Shown: piece by piece, positions 22,481-35,248 of the stretch
Layout of the letters: every line of letters begins with the position of its first letter
Position numbering within the stretch: the stretch's first letter is position 1
Source of the DNA: Liriodendron chinense
Lineage: Eukaryota > Streptophyta > Magnoliopsida > Magnoliales > Magnoliaceae
Direction: 5' to 3'
Assembly: GCA_003013855.2 (NCBI GenBank)
Contig: ML058553.1
Location: forward strand, 124,001-188,000
Length of the DNA stretch: 64,000 nucleotides
Program-made: the position numbers and the translations under genes
The notes under the pieces: model-generated
Seen by the model: only the letters and a program-made list of their open reading frames with translations
Databases searched by the model: none
Told to the model about the DNA's origin: nothing

Positions 22481-22680
22481 ACTTCACTGGTTCGGCCAGG
22501 CCGGGTTTGGACCGGACCTCGTATAAAAATTCCGGGCCGAGCTTGGGCTGGACCTTTTTGGCCCATCACGGACCTGGGTTGGGCTTGGACTAAGCTTAAA
22601 CGATGCGGGCCGGGCTTGGACAGAGCTTTGCCCAGCTCTAACCCACCCGTTGACACCCCTAGTCTCATGTTATTTTGAAA
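22481..22680. repeat. GC-word stretch (GGCCGGGCTTGG type)
   Basis: Degenerate GGTTCGGCC/GGGCCGAGCTTGGGC words ending GACACCCCTAG. Possibly a worn hAT-like MITE end. Confidence 0.4.
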
Positions 22681-22682
22681 CT

Positions 22683-23300
22683 TTTCTGGCTGGATTACTG
22701 TGAGTTTGCTACACTGGAAGGCAGCTGTAGCAGCACATCCACAGTGCATGTGGCATAGATGTGCGTTGATCAGAACTGTTGAAACGTTGGTTCCATTGTG
22801 GGTTTAGTATAGACCAAAAATTGGCATTGATTGGATGATCATTGATATCTGATTGTTTCCCATCAAATGAACGGTTCTAGATTCAACCGGCATTATCCGA
22901 TGGTTGAAATCACCTGATCAGTGTTATTTTTGGGCTGTCCTTTATCGACAATCGGGCCAGTGATTTTTTGACGGTTGGGATTGATATTCCTGTGTGCCAG
23001 CATGCTTTCTTGCATGTATATCAATTCAGACCATCTAAATCTGTGTCATCATAGGAGCATAGTACAAAAGTCACCCTTACGTGATAATCCTGGCCATCTG
23101 ATTGACGACAGTTAAATGGAAGAATAAATAGTAAATGGTGAACGGTCCAAATTCAACAGTGGATATCATATTGTTAAGATACCCCACTCAAGCTGTGCTC
23201 CATATTCATTGGATCCCAGCCTCTATTGAGAAACATCATAGAGGTTTCAAATGTCTAAACATAGTTTATTAATGATGCTTCTTAGATGGGTGTATCTTAG
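22683..23300. repeat. Dispersed repeat R1, longest uninterrupted copy
   Basis: Matches 26283-26815 and then continues directly into the sequence found at 28325-28420. In the segmental duplication the two parts are separated by about 1.5 kb containing two MITEs. This locus therefore shows the arrangement before those insertions. Confidence 0.7.
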
Positions 23301-24560
23301 GCTGCCTTTGTATGCACAAGCGAACTGAATTGTGAAAATTCAGTTTAATTAAGAGGAAATGAGAAGAATTTGCACAAATTGCAATTTGGAGTCAGCTCCT
23401 CAATACAAATGCTGGGGGGAGGATATCATAATTTGATTTCGATTCGATAGTGTATCCAAATGCACCCATAAATATTGAAGTGCTTATTTATTGAATTGAT
23501 ATAAGAGAAAGAGAAGGGTGTTTATTTATTGGATTTAAAGCTTGTAGGAACGTTGACGGATCATACTATGAAGGAGCATAGAGTGAATCAAATGAGCTCT
23601 TACTAGGAAATCGTGTAGCAAAGTTTGATGATGAGGAATCAGAAGTTTATGCGAAAATACTCTTTTTATATTGCCTCTAGGGCTGCACACGGGTCGAGTT
23701 AGGGTCGGGTTGGGCCCAATCCTGAACCGAACCTAAATATATTTTAAAGGTCCGGATTGCGGTCTGGGTCATGACGGGGTTGGTCTGACCCAACCCTAAT
23801 CCTACCCTACTTGTAAAAGGGTCAACCCTAACCCTACCCTACCCTGTATGCTAAACCGGGTCAGGTTGGGTCGGGTTGGGTTAGGACTATATTTCTATGG
23901 TGTGGTCCACCTAAGATTTGAGTCAGCTTCATTTTTGGTATCATATCCCAAAATGATCTTTCAAAATAGTTGGACGGTGTAGATTGAAGACACATAGTCA
24001 AGGACCACCCACCTTGGTGGATCCCGGATGTCACCTAATCCGCTCCCTATGAGTGTAAAATGAGCATAGCTTGGGTGATAGTCAGTGAGAGCCCGAAACC
24101 AGCCATGTAGGTGAGACCCTGACCATGAGGCTCATCTCGATGTATATATTGTAAATCCATGCCGTCCATCTATATTTCCAAATTATTATAAGACGTGGTC
24201 CCAAAAAAGAAGTAGATAAAAGCTTTAGGTAGACCACACCACAAAAATTAATAGTCATTGAACTCCCACCATTAAAGGATTCTAGAGTCCACCCTAATGT
24301 TTATTGACCATTCAACCTATTGATAATGTCAAACAAATATTTCTAAAAGCAATAAACAAGTATAAACGGGGCGGTTCGGGTCGGGCAGAACGGGTCAGGT
24401 ATACATGTATCAGGGTACTGGTCGGTCGGGCGGGTTTGCCATATACCCTAAACCGTACCTAAATTAAAAACGGTCCAGCCGCATCCACCCGCGACCGGAC
24501 CGTTTTCTCATACAGGTCGGGACGGATCGGGTTTCTATCGGGTCGGACGGGTTAACCGGG
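23301..24560. other. Non-coding spacer with GGGTCGGGTTGGG stretches
   Basis: Bases 23679-23890 (opening TAGGGCTGCACACGGGTCG) and 24363-24555 are repeats of GGGT/CGGGT words, including a short CCCTAACCCTACCCT run near 23826. A MITE core fragment lies at 23895-24330. No gene is seen. Confidence 0.5.
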
Positions 24561-25344
24561 CAAAACAAAACAAAGCATTACACATTCCTCTCTTTCACCA
24601 ACTCCCACCATTCATACTCACCAACAAAAACAAAACAAAGAAACAAAAAAAAAAAAAAAAAAAAAACTCACCTTTGACGGCCATAACTTCTGCATTAGAG
24701 GTAATGGCTGGAAAGCTTCAAAAGAACTCTTGTTTTGCATACAAAGACTATATTGAGCTTCATTGAAGCTTGGCCAAAGTTCTTCATTATCACCCGGAGA
24801 GTGTGGTGTCTGTCCATACAACTACCAACTGTTGAAAAAGCTTTGGCTTCGTGTGATCCCCTCTCGTACAGTAAGGGCCCCATATTTTGAACCCATCCCA
24901 TATCTTATGTGGAGCCCACTAAGTTGTCGTGAAGCAAATCTAACCCATTCATATGAAAGAGGTTTTAATTTTAGTCATCAGCCCAAATTTGAGAGAAAAA
25001 TTATTATAGATAAACTACAACGAAGGAAACAATTCAAAATTAATGCGCAACGTTAATGTAGTTGTGAGCCACAGAGAACTTCAATAGAAACTAGAAAAGC
25101 CCTCCGATTAAAATAAATATATCAAATTGAATCGGCCAAGGGGTAGGCCCAATCCTCTTTTTTTTTTTTTTTTTTTTGGGTCCCACACCCATTTTGAAGA
25201 AAAAAAAACTCCTTTGGAAAGCATGCGTATGAGTAGTATCAGTATAGAGGCATTTATGTCCTTAAAAAATCAAAAAAAATGCCCTCAGGGCTAGAGAAAC
25301 TAAGTTTATGAGAGCAGAGTCTAAAGCCTTTACTACATCCTAAG

Positions 25345-25881
25345 TAGGGCTGAAAGTTGGGCGGGTTCAACCTGACCAACCCGTGACCGACCCGACATTG
25401 GGTTGGGCTTGGGCAAGAAGTATCGAACTCGATCTCGAGCTTGGGCTATAAAAACATCAACCCGATGAAGTTTGAGTCGGGCTTGGGTTGAGGTCCCGGG
25501 TTGCCCGACCCAACCCGAACCCGATCTATATACAAGTTACTTATACTTTTATATACTTTAGTGAAGTAAGCTTATAATGTTTACTTGTATTTTAACTTAT
25601 TTGTTTAGGAAAAGTGAAGTTCTTTACATAAATAAGTACATATATAATTAATAAAGCCATAGGTACAAAAAATAAGGCGTGTATTGAAACATAATAGACT
25701 AATGTAATAATGAAAATATTAGCATGTATCAACCCGACCAACCCGATCAACCCGACCGAGCCCGCTTGGGTTGAGAATTCCCAACCCGAGGTTGGGTTAA
25801 GGTTGAGGTATAGGAACCTTGGGTTGGGTTAGGGTTCAGCACCAACCCGACCCAACCCGACCCGCCCGACTTTCAGCCCTA
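25345..25881. mobile_element. Complete hAT-like MITE (TAGGGCTGAAAG termini), copy 1
   Basis: TIRs are TAGGGCTGAAAGTTGGGCGG at the left and, from the right, TAGGGCTGAAAGTCGGGCGG. It is flanked by an 8-bp TSD with one mismatch (ATCCTAAG 25337-25344, GTCCTAAG 25882-25889). In copy 2 the equivalent site (46401-46408) is empty. An 8-bp TSD and TAGGG termini fit the hAT superfamily. The 537-bp interior is AT-rich with GGGTTGGG words and has no gene. Confidence 0.88.
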
Positions 25882-25935
25882 GTCCTAAGGCCATTGTACC
25901 AAAAAACCCATCTCCTCCCCTATTTTGATTTCAGC

Positions 25936-25938
<3 letters not shown>

Positions 25939-25972
<34 letters not shown>
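25939..25972. repeat. (GA)n microsatellite
   Basis: About 34 bases; the copy 2 counterpart is at about 46457-46486. Confidence 0.95.
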
Positions 25973-25975
<3 letters not shown>

Positions 25976-26282
25976 TTCTCTGAATATCGCTCTTAAAACC
26001 CTTTAACCCCATCTTGATCTCAATTTCCATTTTCAATCTTCCAAATGAGGGTTTTCTCTCTAGTTTGACCGATTCATATCATTTTCAGGTGAAATTCATT
26101 ACATTATCTTCCCATTTGCATTTCCAATTTCATTTTTCTATTTCCTAATTTCGTAATTTTCTGAAATCGCTATCAAATTGCGATTTGGTGTACATCCAAA
26201 CGGTGAATAAGATTATCAGAACTAACGTTTTATTTCTATCTTTATATTATTACCAGAAATCAATGAAAGTAGGGTCTGTTTC
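25973..26282. other. Duplicated non-coding block with leader-like composition
   Basis: A pyrimidine-rich stretch after the GA repeat contains ATGAGGGTTTTCTCTCTAG and a TTTTCAG dinucleotide-type acceptor. It could be the relic of a gene leader, but no coding exon follows in either copy. Confidence 0.3.
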
Positions 26283-26816
26283 CTATTATTTTAAAACTCT
26301 TTTTTGCTGGATTATTGTGTGAGTTTGCTACGCCGGAAGGGAGCAGTAGCGGCACATTGACGGTACATGTGGCATACATTTGCGTTGATCAGAATTGTCG
26401 AAAGGTTGGTTCGATTAAGGATTGACATTGATCGGATGATAGTTGATATCCGATTGTTCTCCATCAAATGGGCGGTTCTTTATTCAACTTGCATTATCCA
26501 ATGGTTGAATCACCTGATCAGTGTGATTTTTGGGTTGTACTCTATTGACAATTTGGATTGTGATATTTTGACGGTTCGGATTGCTGTTCATGTATGCCAG
26601 CATGCTTTCATGCATGTACATTAATTCAGACCATCCAAATATGGGACATCATTGTTGGAGTGTAACACAAAACTCATCCTTACCCAACAATCCTCACTAT
26701 CTGATTGGTGACCTTTAATTGGAAAAATAAAAAGTAAATTGCCAGGCAGTCAAAATTCAACAGAGGAAATGAGATTGTTAAGATAACCTAGTCAGGCTGT
26801 GCTCCATTCACAATGG
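26283..26816. repeat. Dispersed repeat R1, duplication copy 1
   Basis: Homologous to 22683-23230 and 46805-47343. A short frame (85 codons at 26367) is not conserved in the other copies. Confidence 0.65.
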
Positions 26817-27330
26817 GGGAGCGAATTAGGTGTTACTTGGGAATAGCTTAGTGGGTGTTAACCCTACCGTGTGGCCCACATGGATGGTATTTTGTATATC
26901 CACTTCGTCCATCCGTTTCTCCAGCCTATTTTAGGATGGGGTTCCAAAAATTATGCAAATCCAAATCTTAAGTGGACCATACCACTAAAAACAGTGCTGA
27001 TTATGCAAATCCAAATCTTTTGGTAATTTTTATTTGCAATCCAAGCTCTTGATAATGTCAAGAAGTTCTAGCTGAAGGGAAATTTTAAAGATCCCCCTTG
27101 ATCTAAAACTTTTGTAGCCGGTAAAATGTTTTTAATGATTATCCATCACTATTTCTATTGGTATGGTCCACTTGAGATTTTGATCTTCTTATAATTTTGG
27201 ATCACGTCCTAAAATTAGTCATAAAAATAAATGAACGGCATGGATATACAAAAAATACATCAGGGTAGGCCCCACATGGTATGGGTAACATCCACTAAGA
27301 TGTTACCAGGGTAACGGTTAATTCGCTCCT
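26817..27330. mobile_element. MITE of the GTGTTACCC family (first of two), copy 1
   Basis: The left end GGGAGCGAATTAGGTGTTAC and the right end, on minus GGAGCGAATTAACCGTTACC, are inverted. The inner TIR reads CTTAGTGGGTGTTA / CTTAGTGGATGTTAC. The TSD is not clear. The copy 2 counterpart is 47344-47770, about 85 bases shorter. Confidence 0.75.
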
Positions 27331-27431
27331 ACAGTGTAGTGAACTCACACTCTAGTCTAACTCATTTTCATTATGTGAATTATCTTAACGCCATGAATCT
27401 CAAGTGTTGCATGAGCCATTGCCCAAACAAG

Positions 27432-27973
27432 GGGAGCGGATTAGGTGAGACCCTGGAACAGCTAAGTGGGTGTTACCCCTATCGTGTGGGGCCTACCTTG
27501 ATGTATTTCTTGTACATCCACACCGTCCATCTGTTTTAAAATATAATTTTAGGACGATATCCAAAATCACAAGATGATCCAAATCACAGGTGAACCATAC
27601 CAATAGAAAGAGTGATAAATAACCATTAAAAACATTTTGTGGACCAAAAAAGTTTTGGATCAATCGGATCTTTCTAATTTCCCTTCAAACAGATCTTACT
27701 AACATTATAAATAGGTTGGATTAAAAATAAACATTAAGAAAAAGTAACGATGGGGCCTTTGGAATTTTTAATGGTGAGGCACTCAATCATCACTGTTTCC
27801 TATGGTGTGGTACATGAGATTTGAATCTGTGTAAATTTTTGTATTCCATCCTAAAATGCTCCGGATAAATGGATGGACGGCGGGGATAAACATAAAACCA
27901 ACCATTGAGGTAGGCCCAACGGTAGCGGTAACACCCACTAAGCTGTTACCCAGGTAACACCCAATCCACGCCC
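27432..27973. mobile_element. MITE of the GTGTTACCC family (second), copy 1, 9-bp TSD
   Basis: 542 bp with about 50-bp TIRs (GGGAGCGGATTAGGTGAGAC at the left, GGGCGTGGATTGGGTGTTAC from the right). Flanked by CCAAACAAG at 27423-27431 and 27974-27982. The same insertion is in copy 2 (47873-48486), so it predates the duplication. A 9-bp TSD suggests a Mutator-like origin. Confidence 0.88.
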
Positions 27974-28432
27974 CCAAACAAGTGTGCTAATCTAACATTC
28001 ACCAGAAATTGGGGTCGATCTCAGAAATTGGGGTCGATCAGGAGAAAAAAAAAAAAAAAAAGGTCCATAGATTGAATATTTAGAAAACTACCAATAGATG
28101 TGATATGTTTGACCCATACTTGCGATGGCTCCATCTTGGATGGTAAGATTGATCGACATCATTATTATCTAAGCCCTATCCTAAGTAAGTGGGTCGACTC
28201 TATAAATCTTTTTCCGTCATTCCACTCTACCATGGGTCATATCATCATTTAAAATGATACGTCCAAATCCTTTTTTACTAGACCTGCCATTCTTGCTAGT
28301 TATATGGCTAGTACCATTTATTGAGTGGTACTCCACATTCATTGGATCCCAACCTATATTGAGAAACATCATAGAGATTTTAAATGTTTAAACATAGCTT
28401 ATTATTGATACTTCTTGATAGAGTGGCTTTGT
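27974..28432. other. Non-coding duplicated spacer
   Basis: Matches 48487-48905. Contains a short A run (28045-28060) and, at 28325-28420, the continuation of repeat R1. No gene is seen. Confidence 0.5.
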
Positions 28433-28735
28433 TAAAGTTACAAAAGTCAATATACATCTTGATCCTACCGTCTTTCTTGAGAACTAGGATGATGTTGGTG
28501 AGCCATTATGGGTAGTTAGATACTACCAAAAAGCATGTGTTGTAATGCTTGATCACTTCTTTCTGTATCTTCAGGATTCATTCTGGTCGCATTCTTCTTA
28601 ACTTCGCTTGACTATCTTGATTTCAAGCTTCGTGGGTAGGTGATGTATAACCAGGTCTTCATCCAACCCCGGCATATTTTCGTAGGAGAAGACAAAATTT
28701 GACAGCCATGGTTTCAAGAACTCGATCATCATTTG
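28433..28735 (-). pseudogene. Ty3-type reverse transcriptase fragment, copy 1
   Basis: The minus strand reads SYENMPGLDEDLVIHHLPT and, after frame breaks, VLKKDGRIKMYIDF. These match the start of the Ty3 reverse transcriptase region (the SYxDMPGLD segment and the KKDGK-hydrophobic-VDYRDLN block). Only about 100 residues remain, with stops and frameshifts and no catalytic YxDD. A degenerate relic, shared with copy 2. Confidence 0.85.
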
Positions 28736-30987
28736 CCTATCATCAGGAGACAGGTTATTTTCGTTTCCAACCCTCCCATGCCTACCATATAGAGAGAGAG
28801 AAGAAGAAGAAGAAGAGAGAGAAAGAGTGATAGAGAGAGAATGGACGTCCACTTTGGTCGCCCATACTCCTGGACATCTTCCACTTTCTCCATCCTTACA
28901 TGTGTGATCTTCACCAACCCTAGGACGTGTGCACGCTCACTTCTCGCTTCTAACTCAATCTAGGGTTTCTAATAGGCAAAGGTAAGGAATCCATTCATGC
29001 TTTTCTTCAATATAATAAGATGTTTTCTTTTAAACTATGTATTATTTTCTATAATTATTGTGATGTTTGTTTAGATTTATAAACATCATATTTTTTTTTT
29101 TTTTATTTGTGAGGATTATACACTATAAATTACATGATGGATTGTTAATTACATGAATATTATTTTTTATTTTTTTTTATATGGAGTTTGAACAAAGTTA
29201 GGTCTAAAACTAAACTACACCTAAAAGGGTTCATGATTCATGAATGTGGGACGTTGAGAACCTCTTAGGATGTGCACGTGAGATGTTCTTATGTTGGGAA
29301 TGATGTGCAATGGTGGTTAATGATGTGGAAACATATAGATCAGTGAGTTAACCCATTGTGATGAGTTAAATCGCCGAGTCTACAAGGTGTGCCCACTAGA
29401 CTAGCATATATGAACCATATATGTTGTAGTTTGGGTTAGCCTACTTGATGAAATGTTTATAGATTGTTGAATGATGATTATTATGATTTTTATGCAATGA
29501 TATATTACTTGACTTTTTTAATATAATAAGAATTATATGTGTATGAATGTATGGACATAGATTTGATAATAGTTTAATGTGGAAGATGAACTTTGCTGAA
29601 ATTATGGATGTTTCATTATGAGAAATATACGTTGATGGGCATGATTTACACGTGTGATGATATGATGATGGAATACATGTATTTTTTAATGCCGCATCTT
29701 AAGAAACCACCCCTTCCATGGTTAATGGAAGTACAGTGAGGAATTATGGAAAACCCATATGTGGTTTAGAATGATGTTTGATTGTGGAAAATACATATGT
29801 GTTGGCTTAATGTAAATTATGGAAGATCCAAGTGGTTGGATAATCATTGGTTGTGGATCTATGTGTGTATAATGAATGATTAGATTCAGCATCATGGCGA
29901 AGGTATGATCGTCCCTCCATGAATGGTGTCATGTAAAGGGTAACGACTATCTTAGGGTGTGGTGGACCATGAGAATGGAAGGTGGCGATAACTTGAAAAA
30001 TGTGTGCATTACTAAACCGGTAGGATGTAAATCGGATTAATTAAAGTATTGGATTAATCTGATACATTCACTAGGTTCACTAGGATCCAAGAGTTGGATT
30101 AACCCTTCTGGGTGTTACAATAGAAAAAGTAACAGGCCACCCTTATTTCTCTAGTTGTACACTATCTAATGAAAGTAACAGGCTACTCTTGTTTCATTAG
30201 TTAGGTTTCTTTTATAACATGTGAGAGTGGTGGGCTCATCATCTCACAAGTGGCTCGGTAAACTCTAATGACTAATGGATAAGGAGATTGGCGGGCTAAC
30301 CGTTTCATTTAGTCAGGATGCCTTCATCAGAGCATGCATATCATATATTGCATTAACCAAGATTTTTTTATGGATGTTTTTTTTTTTTTTTTTTATTATA
30401 CATGAATTGATTATGTTATTATTGAGATAATCTCGGAGGAATGCCCTCACTGAGTTAAACGTGGGCAACTCATTCCTCATGTGAAAAAACAATCGTAGAT
30501 GTGCATGTAACGATCCAATGAATGAGCTAGAGCTTCAAAGCGAGAACTATGATAATAGATGACGGATGATGAAGCCAAGACGGCTTGGACAAGATTTTTT
30601 CTCTTTTATTTATTTTTCTTTCTTAGTAGTACTTACTTGAATTTTAAATTTATAATAAGTCCCAATGGAATGCCTGAGCATGTACTATATTTTTATACTT
30701 GATGTAATGGTGGTGAATGGAACTTAGAGTAGTTATTTTAATGGAATAAGATTTAATTTTTTAGTCATTTATGCCGAGATTTTCGTGAAAATGTGAATTT
30801 ATATGATTGTAAGGAATATGGAGTATTTATATTACAACATACTCAAATTAATATCTTGAAATTTAGCTTACTGTGTTGTCCACGAGGGTCGAAATTTTAG
30901 GGTATTATAACCCTTATGATCAGGGTCTCACCTACATCACTGGTTTTGGGTCGTAGTTAAGTCGCACTCCTCCACTGCGTAGCAGAG
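28736..30987. other. Long non-coding block, possibly worn LTR sequence
   Basis: Includes a GA/GAA microsatellite (28790-28840) and about 2 kb of AT-rich sequence also found at 49219-51482. The segment near 30430-30480 (GAATGCCCTCACTGAGTTAA) and the ending GAGGGTCGAAATTTTAGGGT (30886-30905) resemble 3' parts of Ty3-type LTRs. No matching second LTR was found. No protein gene is seen. Confidence 0.4.
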
Positions 30988-30992
30988 ATAGT

Positions 30993-33900
30993 TGCCACGC
31001 CCCAAATTCGGTTCTCGACGTCCATTCACCGTAACCCGAATTCAGAGGTGGCTGCCTCCATAGTACCTCGATCTCAGATCCTAACCCCACACGCCAGGTT
31101 CCGATCCTGGGATACCACAAGGAGGATTTTAGGGTCTGAATTTTTTTTTTTTAAACATGAGCATCACCATATGAGTACCATTAAAGAGAAACACAATATT
31201 TCCACTAAGTCATTTCGTTTATATACAGTACTGAAAGGTAAATACACAATGCATAAATATAAAAATTGTGCACAATCCGGCACCTCCTGCTACTGCACTC
31301 CCAACTCTAACTCAACATTGCTGATACACTCTGGTATAACCTACAGCGTAACAAACGTGCATAAGCTTCCAACGAAGCTTTGTGGGTGTGTGGGTGCGTG
31401 CGCAATGCGTATGACAAGCATGATAAATATCAGAGTAAGCAGTAAAGCATGATAAGAACTTTAAACCAAGACTTAGCCTAATTAGGCTACACGATCATTT
31501 GATGTGAATAACCAGTCTACCACGGCTATGCAAGCATGCAATACAGGTAACTAGCCCACCATGGCTATACAAGCGTGCAATACAGGTAACCAGCCTACCA
31601 AGGCTATATACTCATACTATGCGATGGCCTACAGGGCCTAATGTAACATACAATGATCCAATGCATGTATGCAAATCACCACCTCTCAGTACAGTGGTCC
31701 AAGTACGAACAGTCATAACGCGATCGCCTAAGCAATGCAGGACTCGGAACTGGTAGCTCGCCCAGGCTAACAGCCTCACCTAGATCACACCCGCCTACGT
31801 CAGGACCGTCCAACACCATACAAAACACCAGTCATATCACTGATACCAATACCATCTCTGAAACGGAACATCACCGGGGTCTCACAGACCTCACTACTCA
31901 CCAGTAGAATGCCAAAGCCTATCTGGTGCAATAGCGGACCTACTCACAGCTGGTCAAACTCAACCCACTTTGCCAACACTCTTCCAGCAGGTTAAGTCAG
32001 ACCTCCTTCCAAACTGACCACATGCAGTGGAAAACACCGCCGTTTGATATTCGGCATACTGGTGTATGATTAAACAACCCGGTCCTTGAATGGAGCACCC
32101 ACCTTGGTACCAACGGGATCAGGGACTTTTACCCAGGGACATCTTTGGCATCAAGTTTAAAGATCACATATTTTCGGTGTTCTGCAAACCACGATGGAGC
32201 TGTGGCTGCAACGTAGTAACCATGCTATGTGCAGCACAAGCATACGGTGCGAAATAAAACCATGCATACAAACGTGGGACGACATGCCCATGCAAGTCTC
32301 CAAAGAGCACCACAAAACTATAGGGTCTCAAATACAATGTCACCATCGACTGGTAATGAACTGCACGACAATCGCGGCCGCTATGGCCGGTTGATACAAG
32401 ACAATCAGATGAGCCAAGCATTCATGATGCATGAGCCAAGCATACAGTATGAGTGCTAACAAGTAGTCAATCTACCACGATGGCAATAAAGCAATCTAGT
32501 CCAACCTATTTGAGATATAATTAAGATGAGCGGACACATATGAAAGATCGAGTCATAGTGCGGAATGTCGCTAGCCAGGGAATCTCGCACCAAGGGCTAC
32601 AAGGTATGCTAAGCTATTCTTACCATACAGTGTCAGTCGGGATGATAGATTCCTGTTCTCGAATAGTCCCATACCTATTGGAGAGGTTTGCAATAGAGAT
32701 CACGTGAATTACATTTGCGCAATTACATTTCGAATGCTTTATGAATGCGTTTATGCCCTAGTGGTCCCCAACTAACAATGGTGATTCAGGATGCATACTC
32801 ATTACACATGCATGGTGGTCGTCGAAGCATATAGTATATAGATCGCATAGGAGTATTCCAAACAACACTACGTGTGGCAACAAACATACTAAAAACATCA
32901 TAAAAAGATAATTCCCTTATAACACAAGCAAACACAAAGAGATAGGACCCTAAATGGATGGTATACAATAACACAGATGGTCCAACAATTGAACGATGTG
33001 TATCAACCTTCAACACTCAGATAACCCAAACAGAAAAGAAATGGTTGAATACACTACCGACATATCAAAGGTAGAACCTATTTGAACGGCAAGAGTAGAA
33101 TACCCAAAATCATGCCGAGACCCATAATCTTGTAATACAGTTGAGATAAACACAATGAATGGTCTGTAAAAAGAATGTCATAGAATGGGTTGCAAGATAG
33201 ACAGGTCATGACAGAGAATCATAAATGGTAGGGTAATCTGAGATAGATGGTCAATACGATGAGGTCCAAAAAGGAACAGCAGGTCTAACCTCATACTGCA
33301 AGATAGGCTCCATATAATGGATGGCCTAGATGACATACTAACGTCGAGGATGAGCCCCACACTCGTCCTAAAAGTAAACAGACGGTGTGGATGAGATATA
33401 TACGATATGGTAGTCTTTAATAGTTGGGTACAAGGGTAGGAGGGGTGAGGGGGTGGATCTCCTCCTCTAATGACTTAATCTCACAAATACTCTTTCTTTA
33501 ATCTCTTCTTTTCTTAATCTTCTCTCTCTCTCTCTCTTTCTCTTTCTCTCTCTCTTTCTCTTTCTCTAGAAAATGAAAAAGGGGAGGCCATACGTATGCC
33601 TTTTGTGGTAGGAGATTTTGGGATATGGATGGAATTTTGAAAGAGAGTGAGGGTAGAAATGAAATGGAGCATTTATGGGGGGAGTGGCTTAGGTATGGGC
33701 TTAGTTGACTTTTGGGGAGAGAGAGATGTAATTGATGGGACATTTGATTGATTGATGTGATGCTTGATTGCTTAATGGGATATTTGATTGCTTGATGGGA
33801 CAACCTTGGGATTTGTGCAAGTGGGTCCCACGCCATGCATATATAGCGTGGCCCACCTTGATTTACGCACATGAATGCATCTTTCAAACTGGGTATCGAA

Positions 33901-34079
33901 ACAGAGCATGCCACGCGGCGTTGGAATCGTGGCGCCCACGCGGTCGCAAGGGTACAACTCTTGGGTCGTTGCGATATTAAATCAGGGTCGCGATAAGAGA
34001 TCGTCGATCTGGTCAATCCTGGATGTACCGGCATCGGAAACTTAATGTACGGTCGGTTAATTGGGGTACGGGTCTTACA
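30993..34079 (-). mobile_element. Ty3-type solo LTR, 3.09 kb
   Basis: On the minus strand it begins TGTAAGACCCGTACCCC and ends TTTGGGGCGTGGCA, a typical pair of ends for large plant Ty3 LTRs. It is flanked by ATAGT at 30988-30992 and 34080-34084. Copy 2 has the site once (51483-51487), so the inserted piece is exactly 3087 bp. No internal pol or gag and no repeated terminal segment was seen, favouring a solo LTR. A small non-coding element with undetected short LTRs is the alternative. Open frames inside (the longest has 178 codons, minus, 33498-34034) show no domain. Confidence 0.85.
33518..33568. repeat. (CT)n/(CTTT)n microsatellite inside the Ty3 solo LTR
   Basis: About 50 bases of pyrimidine repeats; they create a Lys/Glu-rich frame on the minus strand that is an artefact. 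Confidence 0.9.
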
Positions 34080-34084
34080 ATAGT

Positions 34085-34531
34085 TGTTTTCACAACTTGC
34101 ATGAAAGATATGTGGAACTCAGAGAATCCAAATAGGCCCCATCTGCTCTACCAATTACTCTTAGAAGATCAATATTAGGTCTCCCCTTTCAGTTATAGCG
34201 CCACTATAATTTGCAAAGGGCCACTCCATTCAAAAAAATGTTGAGTTCCCACATGGATGGTTGAAGTCAGCATAGGAACATTGTTTAGTTTTCTTGCACT
34301 AAACATGTGTTGGATTTATATATCCCAATACGCCACCCAAGTGAACCCCTACCGCGATATTCCATTCACGAAGAAAATACCCCTGTAATAAACCGACAAT
34401 ACCCTACAGAGGTAATCATATCTCATATACAACACAATGCAATACAATCTCATGCATATAAACAGGCCCTAAGAGTCTTCTTCTTTTTTCTTTCCTCTCA
34501 TCTTCTACGAGCAACGTCTTCTACAAGAAAC

Positions 34532-34572
<41 letters not shown>

Positions 34573-35248
34573 AGTTTTCAAAGAAGGGAGTAAGTGGTCT
34601 CTATTTCTCTAACCACTCCCCTTTTGTCTTTTCCAAAAAATTGCCACAGGGCTTCATCTCCAAGTCTTGCTTCATATCCAAGTTTCTCTCTCTCTTCTCT
34701 CTCTGTCTCTCTCTCTCTCCACTAGCATTTTAAAATATTATCTCTCTCCCCACTAGCATTTTAAAATATTGCAACATGACTGTTTCATCTCTAAGTATTC
34801 GAAAGAGCGGTCTAACAGTGAATAACTTCCAATTCCTCTAATAAATTACCCCACCACGAGGATCAGTTTTCGCAAAACTCAGGCATCAAGTGGACCACAC
34901 TTGTAGTTTTTGCTATTTATCAATGGCTAATTTTTTTTTACAAGAACAAGGTCACAAAGTCAAATACTCCGGAAATGCACATTAGTGAGATGAGTGTCAT
35001 AGCTTGTATGAATTTTAAACAAATTTGAAGTCAATTTAACCACGTCAATACGGTTAATAAAATCATCGAACAGGCTAATGAAATATATATATATATAATT
35101 ACAATCATGTTAAAAATTATAAATGAATACATATTAAGAATTTTTTCTTTCAAAAAAATTGGCCTTTTGGGGGCATGTCGTACCAGGAATTCCATTGACA
35201 AAACCCTCTCCGTGGAAGCGGGCGTACTAAGTAACTCTGCACACTAAA
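34085..35248. other. Duplicated non-coding block with CT microsatellites
   Basis: Matches 56760-58800. (TC)n runs occur at 34532-34571 and 34683-34750. The phrase CCACTAGCATTTTAAAATATT is locally duplicated (34719 and 34750). ATGTG at 34110-34114 is the empty site of the Copia element in copy 2. Copy 2 has about 700 more bases after 57545. No gene is seen. Confidence 0.6.

Noticed and set aside
23820..23860. Telomere-like CCCTAACCCTACCCT words
   Set aside because: Too short and irregular. They are part of a GGGT-word stretch next to TAGGGCTG sequence, so an interstitial telomere is unlikely.
26367..26624. 85-codon frame in repeat R1
   Set aside because: Not kept in the copies at 22740 and 46900 except as a shorter, altered frame. 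R1 is non-coding repeat.
33498..34034. 178-codon minus frame, the third longest in the window
   Set aside because: It lies wholly inside the Ty3-type solo LTR, ends in a Lys/Glu run encoded by a CT microsatellite, and shows no domain.
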